Source of the DNA: Acidimicrobiales bacterium
GTDB lineage: Bacteria > Actinomycetota > Acidimicrobiia > Acidimicrobiales > RAAP-2
Length of the DNA stretch: 10,424 nucleotides
Assembly: GCA_030044045.1 (NCBI GenBank)
Contig: JASHWO010000210.1
Span: 1-10,424 of the forward strand
Reading direction: 5' to 3'
Shown here: piece by piece, positions 7,833 to 10,424 of the stretch
Position numbering within the stretch: the first letter of the stretch is position 1
Layout of the letters: the number at the start of each line of letters is the position of its first letter
Position numbers and translations under genes: made by a program
The notes under the pieces: generated by a model
Told to the model about the DNA's origin: nothing
The model's input: the letters and a program-made list of their open reading frames with translations, nothing else
The model's database searches: none

Positions 7833-9606
7833 GCATCCCGAGCCCGAGGTGCCGGACCCCGGCGCGGCGGCCTCCGGCCCGCGGGCGTACGGGCACGCGC
7901 CGGCCCATGCCGGGCACGGGCACGCCGCCGGCGCCCACGACTACCGGCTGCCCGAGCTGCCCGAGGCGGTCGACATCTTCGACACCACGCTGCGTGACGG
8001 CAGCCAGCAGGAGGGGTTGTCCCTCACCGTCGACGACAAGCTGCGGGTGGCCGAGCAGCTCGACCACCTGGGCGTGGCCTACATCGAGGGCGGCTGGCCC
8101 GGCGCCAACCCGAAGGACGACGAGTTCTTCCGGCGGGCGCCGGCCGAGCTCCGGCTCACCACCGCCACGCTGGTGGCCTTCGGGTCGACCCGGCGGGCCG
8201 GGGTGCGGGCGGACCAGGACGCCGTGCTGGGCAAGCTGGTCGACGCCGGCACGCCGGCGGTGTGCATCGTGGCCAAGAGCTGGGACCGCCACGTCACCGA
8301 CGCCCTGCGCACCACACTGGAGGAGGGGGTGGCCATGGTGGCCGACTCGGTGGCCTGGCTGCGGGCCCACGGCCAGCGGGTCTTCCTCGACGCCGAGCAC
8401 TTCTTCGACGGCTACCGCACGAGCCCGGACTTCGCCCTGCGGGTGCTGGGGGCAGCCGAGGCCGCCGGGGCGGAGGCACTGGTGCTGTGCGACACCAACG
8501 GCGGCTCCCTGCCCGACCAGGTGGGCGAGGCCGTGGCCGGGGTGCGGGAGCGGACCAGCGCCCAGCTCGGCATCCACTGCCACAACGACGCCGGCTGCGC
8601 CGTGGCCAACTCGCTGGTGGCCGTACAGGCCGGGGTGACCCAGGTGCAGGGTTGCGTGAACGGCTACGGCGAGCGGGCCGGCAACGCCGACCTGTCGGCG
8701 GCCATCCCCGACCTGTCGCTGAAGCTGCGGGTGCGCACCATCCCGCCCGACCGGCTGGAGCGGCTGGCCCCGGTGGCCCACCACATCGCCGAGCTGGTCA
8801 ACATCGCCCCGAACCCCCAGCAGCCCTACGTCGGCGCGTCGGTGTTCGCCCACAAGGGCGGCCTCCACGCCAGCGCCGTGGCCCGCCGGCGGGACCTCTA
8901 CGAGCACGTCCCGCCGGACCTGGTGGGCAACGGGACCCGGGTGGTGGTCTCCGAGATGGCCGGCCGCTCCACCCTGGCCATGAAGGCGGCCGAGCTCGGC
9001 CTGGATCTCGACGGCGAGGTGGTGGGGCGGGTGCTCGACGAGCTGAAGCAGCTGGAGCACCAGGGCTACCACTTCGAGGTGGCCGACGGCTCCCTGGAAC
9101 TGCTGCTGCGCCGGGCCGGAGGGTGGGAGCCCCGCTACTTCGAGGTCGAGTCGTACCGGGTCATCACCGACCACCGCGGCGGCGCCCAGCAGTCCGGCCT
9201 GGACCGCACGGCCGGCGCGGGGCAGGGGCCCCGCACCTCGGAGGAGGGTGGGGTTGGGGCCCCATCCGGGCCAGCTACTACGGAGGCCACGGTCAAGGTG
9301 CACGTGGGGGCGAGCCGGGTGGTGGCCACGGCCGAGGGCAACGGCCCGGTCAACGCCCTCGACGCCGCCCTGCGCCAGGCCATCGGGCCCCACTTCCCGG
9401 GGCTGGCCGGGGTGCACCTCACCGACTACCGGGTGCGGGTGCTCGACACCGGCCGGGGGACCGGCGCCGTGACCCGGGTACTGGTGGACACGTCCGACGG
9501 CGAGCGTACCTGGACCACCATCGGGGTGTCGGAGAACATCATCGAGGCGAGCTGGCAGGCCCTGTACGACTCGATCGTCTACGCCCTGCTCCGCACCGGG
9601 GGGTGA
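7822..9606 (+). CDS. cimA: (R)-citramalate synthase with an in-frame repeat insertion
   Basis: 594 residues. It condenses pyruvate and acetyl-CoA to citramalate, the entry to threonine-independent isoleucine synthesis. The barrel starts at DIFDTTLRDGSQQEG (51-65, R58 and D59 catalytic). IEGGWPGANPKDDEFF (88-103) is typical of citramalate synthases rather than LeuA. The metal-binding HCHND is at 252-256, followed by GCVNGYGERAGNADL. The C-terminal allosteric domain (about 488-594) has TAEGNGPVNALDAALRQA and VSENIIEASWQALYDS. Two oddities make it longer than usual for the family. First, there is an N-terminal extension of about 48 residues with a His-rich stretch (H25, H29, H32, H34, H39). Second, a Gly/Pro-rich insert (about 454-487) sits between ESYRVITDHR and EATVKVHVG, and its DNA matches the 74-bp repeat downstream. 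The ATG at 7822 overlaps ilvE by 11 nt. Confidence 0.93.
   Translation: MSSRHPEPEVPDPGAAASGPRAYGHAPAHAGHGHAAGAHDYRLPELPEAVDIFDTTLRDGSQQEGLSLTVDDKLRVAEQLDHLGVAYIEGGWPGANPKDDEFFRRAPAELRLTTATLVAFGSTRRAGVRADQDAVLGKLVDAGTPAVCIVAKSWDRHVTDALRTTLEEGVAMVADSVAWLRAHGQRVFLDAEHFFDGYRTSPDFALRVLGAAEAAGAEALVLCDTNGGSLPDQVGEAVAGVRERTSAQLGIHCHNDAGCAVANSLVAVQAGVTQVQGCVNGYGERAGNADLSAAIPDLSLKLRVRTIPPDRLERLAPVAHHIAELVNIAPNPQQPYVGASVFAHKGGLHASAVARRRDLYEHVPPDLVGNGTRVVVSEMAGRSTLAMKAAELGLDLDGEVVGRVLDELKQLEHQGYHFEVADGSLELLLRRAGGWEPRYFEVESYRVITDHRGGAQQSGLDRTAGAGQGPRTSEEGGVGAPSGPATTEATVKVHVGASRVVATAEGNGPVNALDAALRQAIGPHFPGLAGVHLTDYRVRVLDTGRGTGAVTRVLVDTSDGERTWTTIGVSENIIEASWQALYDSIVYALLRTGG
9181..9279 (+). repeat. diverged copy of the 74-bp repeat inside cimA
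   Basis: The stretch ACGGCCGGCG / GGGGCAGGGGCCCC / CGGAGGAG / GGTTGGGGC, in this order from about 9208 to 9260, matches the intergenic unit with a few substitutions. The weaker similarity extends to both sides. Hairpin A is GCGGGGC (9217-9223), loop AGGG, GCCCCGC (9228-9234). Hairpin B is GGGTGGGG (9246-9253) with CCCCATCC (9260-9267), including one G-T pair. The copy is open in the cimA frame and encodes a Gly/Pro/Ser-rich linker. Confidence 0.8.
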
Positions 9607-9777
9607 GCGCCCAGGCGGGCCCGATAGCCCACGGCCGGCGTGGGGCAGGGGCCCCACGTAGCGGAGGAGCCTGGGTTGGGGCGCCCAGGCGGGCCCGATA
9701 GCCCACGGCCGGCGTGGGGCAGGGGCCCCACGTAGCGGAGGAGCCTGGGTTGGGGCGCCCAGGCGGGCCCGATAGCC
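9607..9777. repeat. 74-bp tandem repeat, two identical copies plus a 23-bp third
   Basis: The unit begins GCGCCCAGGCGGGCCCGATA right after the cimA stop. Copies lie at 9607-9680 and 9681-9754 and look identical base for base; a partial third copy is at 9755-9777. Each full copy contains hairpin A, CGTGGGGC, loop AGGG, GCCCCACG (9639-9658 and 9713-9732). This is followed by GTAG, then CGGAGGAG. A second hairpin spans the unit junction, CCTGGG...CCCAGG. No T-tract follows, so it is not a standard terminator, though it may stall polymerase. Together with 9778-9794 it fills the gap between cimA and the last gene. Confidence 0.93.
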
Positions 9778-9780
9778 GAG

Positions 9781-9786
9781 TATCCT
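9781..9786 (+). promoter_or_regulatory. -10-like box of the last gene
   Basis: TATCCT at 9781-9786 fits TAnnnT. It is 8 nt upstream of the ATG at 9795, which would give a leaderless transcript. No -35 is recognisable; the expected position falls inside the partial third repeat copy. Confidence 0.4.
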
Positions 9787-9794
9787 CCCGGCCC

Positions 9795-10418
9795 ATGACC
9801 CAGCCGAGCTTCGTCCCGATCGCCGAGGCCGACCAGGTGCGCCCGGCCCGGCGACTACACGTGCCGGAGGCCTGGTCGCCGCGGCGGCCGGCGGAGATCC
9901 GGGTGCCGGCCCGGCCGGCGGGACGGGGCATGGGCACGCCCGGCCCGGACCAGGGCTACGCGCTGCGCCTGGCCCGGCGGTTCGCCGACCAGATCCACCT
10001 GGCCGAGGGCGAGTCGACCCACGACGTCCTGGTGGGTTGTGCCCTACTGGCCAGCCGGCGGGCGGCGCTCTTCGGCCGGGCGCCGAGCGTCTACGACGTG
10101 ACGGTGTCCCTGACACTCTGGGGCTTCCTCGGCGAGGCACCGACCGTGTCTGCCAGCCCGCCCGGGCCTCCACTGTGGGCTTCCCCGATGGCGGGCTCCT
10201 CCAGCGGCGGGGACCCCAACCCCGCCCCGACCGAGCTGGTGGAGGCCCGGCGGCGGGCCTTCCGGGGCGCTGCTCACGACTACGACGTGCAGCGGGCGCT
10301 GGTGGACGCGGTCCCCGAGTCGTGGCTCCGCCTGGCCCCGCCGGCGGTGGCCGAGCGACGGGCGGCCGGGGGCTGGCGGGATCTGGTCGGGGCGCCCGAG
10401 GGCGAGCGGGCCTCCTGA
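9795..10418 (+). CDS. protein of unknown function with an in-frame repeat-like insert
   Basis: 207 residues from the ATG at 9795 (MTQPSFVPIAEADQVRPARR). I do not recognise a family with a known function, though the sequence reads like a real soluble protein: G+C-biased third positions, no signal peptide and no membrane segment. Notable stretches are GPDQGYALRLARRFADQI (50-67), DVLVGCALLASRRAALFGRAPSVYDV (77-102) and LTLWGFLGEAP (107-117); after a Gly/Pro/Ser-rich stretch (about 117-145) the helical TELVEARRRAFRGAAHDYDVQRALVD resumes. The Gly/Pro-rich part corresponds in DNA to an inverted, diverged copy of the 74-bp repeat and probably interrupts an otherwise continuous domain. The open frame extends upstream through the tandem repeat, but ATG 9795 with a -10 box just before it is the sensible start. 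It ends 6 nt before the window edge. Confidence 0.75.
   Translation: MTQPSFVPIAEADQVRPARRLHVPEAWSPRRPAEIRVPARPAGRGMGTPGPDQGYALRLARRFADQIHLAEGESTHDVLVGCALLASRRAALFGRAPSVYDVTVSLTLWGFLGEAPTVSASPPGPPLWASPMAGSSSGGDPNPAPTELVEARRRAFRGAAHDYDVQRALVDAVPESWLRLAPPAVAERRAAGGWRDLVGAPEGERAS
10143..10229 (-). repeat. inverted, diverged copy of the 74-bp repeat in the last gene
   Basis: On the plus strand GGGCTCCTCC (about 10193-10202) is followed by GGCGGGG (10206-10212), a 7-nt loop and CCCCGCC (10220-10226). The reverse complement of the intergenic unit reads AGGCTCCTCC, GCTA, CGTGGGG, loop, CCCCACG. Order, spacing and stem length agree, but the stem bases differ in pairs. Upstream, GTGGGCTTCCCC parallels CTGGGCGCCCCAA. 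The copy is in frame with the host gene. Confidence 0.55.
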
Positions 10419-10424
10419 CCGGCG

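Noticed and set aside
9607..9777. CRISPR-like array
   Set aside because: The 74-bp units are contiguous with no variable spacers, and no cas gene is present.
9607..9777. Ordinary intrinsic terminator after cimA
   Set aside because: Strong hairpins are present but no T-tract follows any of them.
7747..10173. A very long (808-codon) open frame on the minus strand
   Set aside because: It is antisense to ilvE, cimA and the last gene. It is His/Gly/Pro/Val-rich low-complexity sequence caused by high G+C third positions and has no domain pattern.

Overview
The window is very G+C-rich, uses GTG starts freely and is packed with short overlaps. The proteins read like those of a high-G+C actinobacterium. 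The citramalate synthase type, the GreA next to LeuC and the VapBC-like modules would fit the Acidimicrobiia, but that placement is inference. Almost everything recognisable belongs to branched-chain amino acid synthesis.

Layout. (1) 1-1179 (+): 3' part of leuA (2-isopropylmalate synthase), cut by the window edge. Its stop overlaps the start of a 26-codon VapC remnant (1176-1256). (2) 1229-2828: a two-domain GNAT acetyltransferase (-) that diverges from an apparently intact ribbon-helix-helix antitoxin and PIN toxin pair (+). (3) 2829-2967: a convergent gap with a long dyad and a 20-bp tandem repeat. (4) 5554 down to 2968 (-): greA, leuC, leuD, with 4-nt stop/start overlaps at both junctions. 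(5) 5555-5797: a divergent control region. It holds a 12-codon leader peptide (MTSTTSPVAIIP) with Val-Ala-Ile-Ile just before its stop, a 10-bp hairpin, and a rho-independent terminator with a T-tract, all upstream of leuB. I read this as a transcription attenuator. (6) 5798-9606 (+): leuB, ilvE and cimA. (7) 9607-9794: a 74-bp unit repeated about 2.3 times. (8) 9795-10418 (+): a conserved-looking protein of unknown function.

How the genes work together. LeuA, LeuCD, LeuB and IlvE give leucine. CimA followed by the same LeuCD and LeuB turns pyruvate and acetyl-CoA into 2-oxobutyrate for isoleucine, independent of threonine. A leader peptide sensing Ile/Val in front of leuB-ilvE-cimA therefore makes physiological sense.

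The most unusual signal is a structured repeat family. A 74-bp unit with a strong hairpin (stem 8 bp, loop AGGG) followed by a GGAGGAG motif is arrayed after cimA. A diverged copy lies in frame inside cimA (about residues 454-487). A further, inverted copy appears to lie in frame inside the downstream unknown gene (about residues 117-145). The stem differs between copies by paired, compensating changes, which suggests the fold rather than the sequence is kept.
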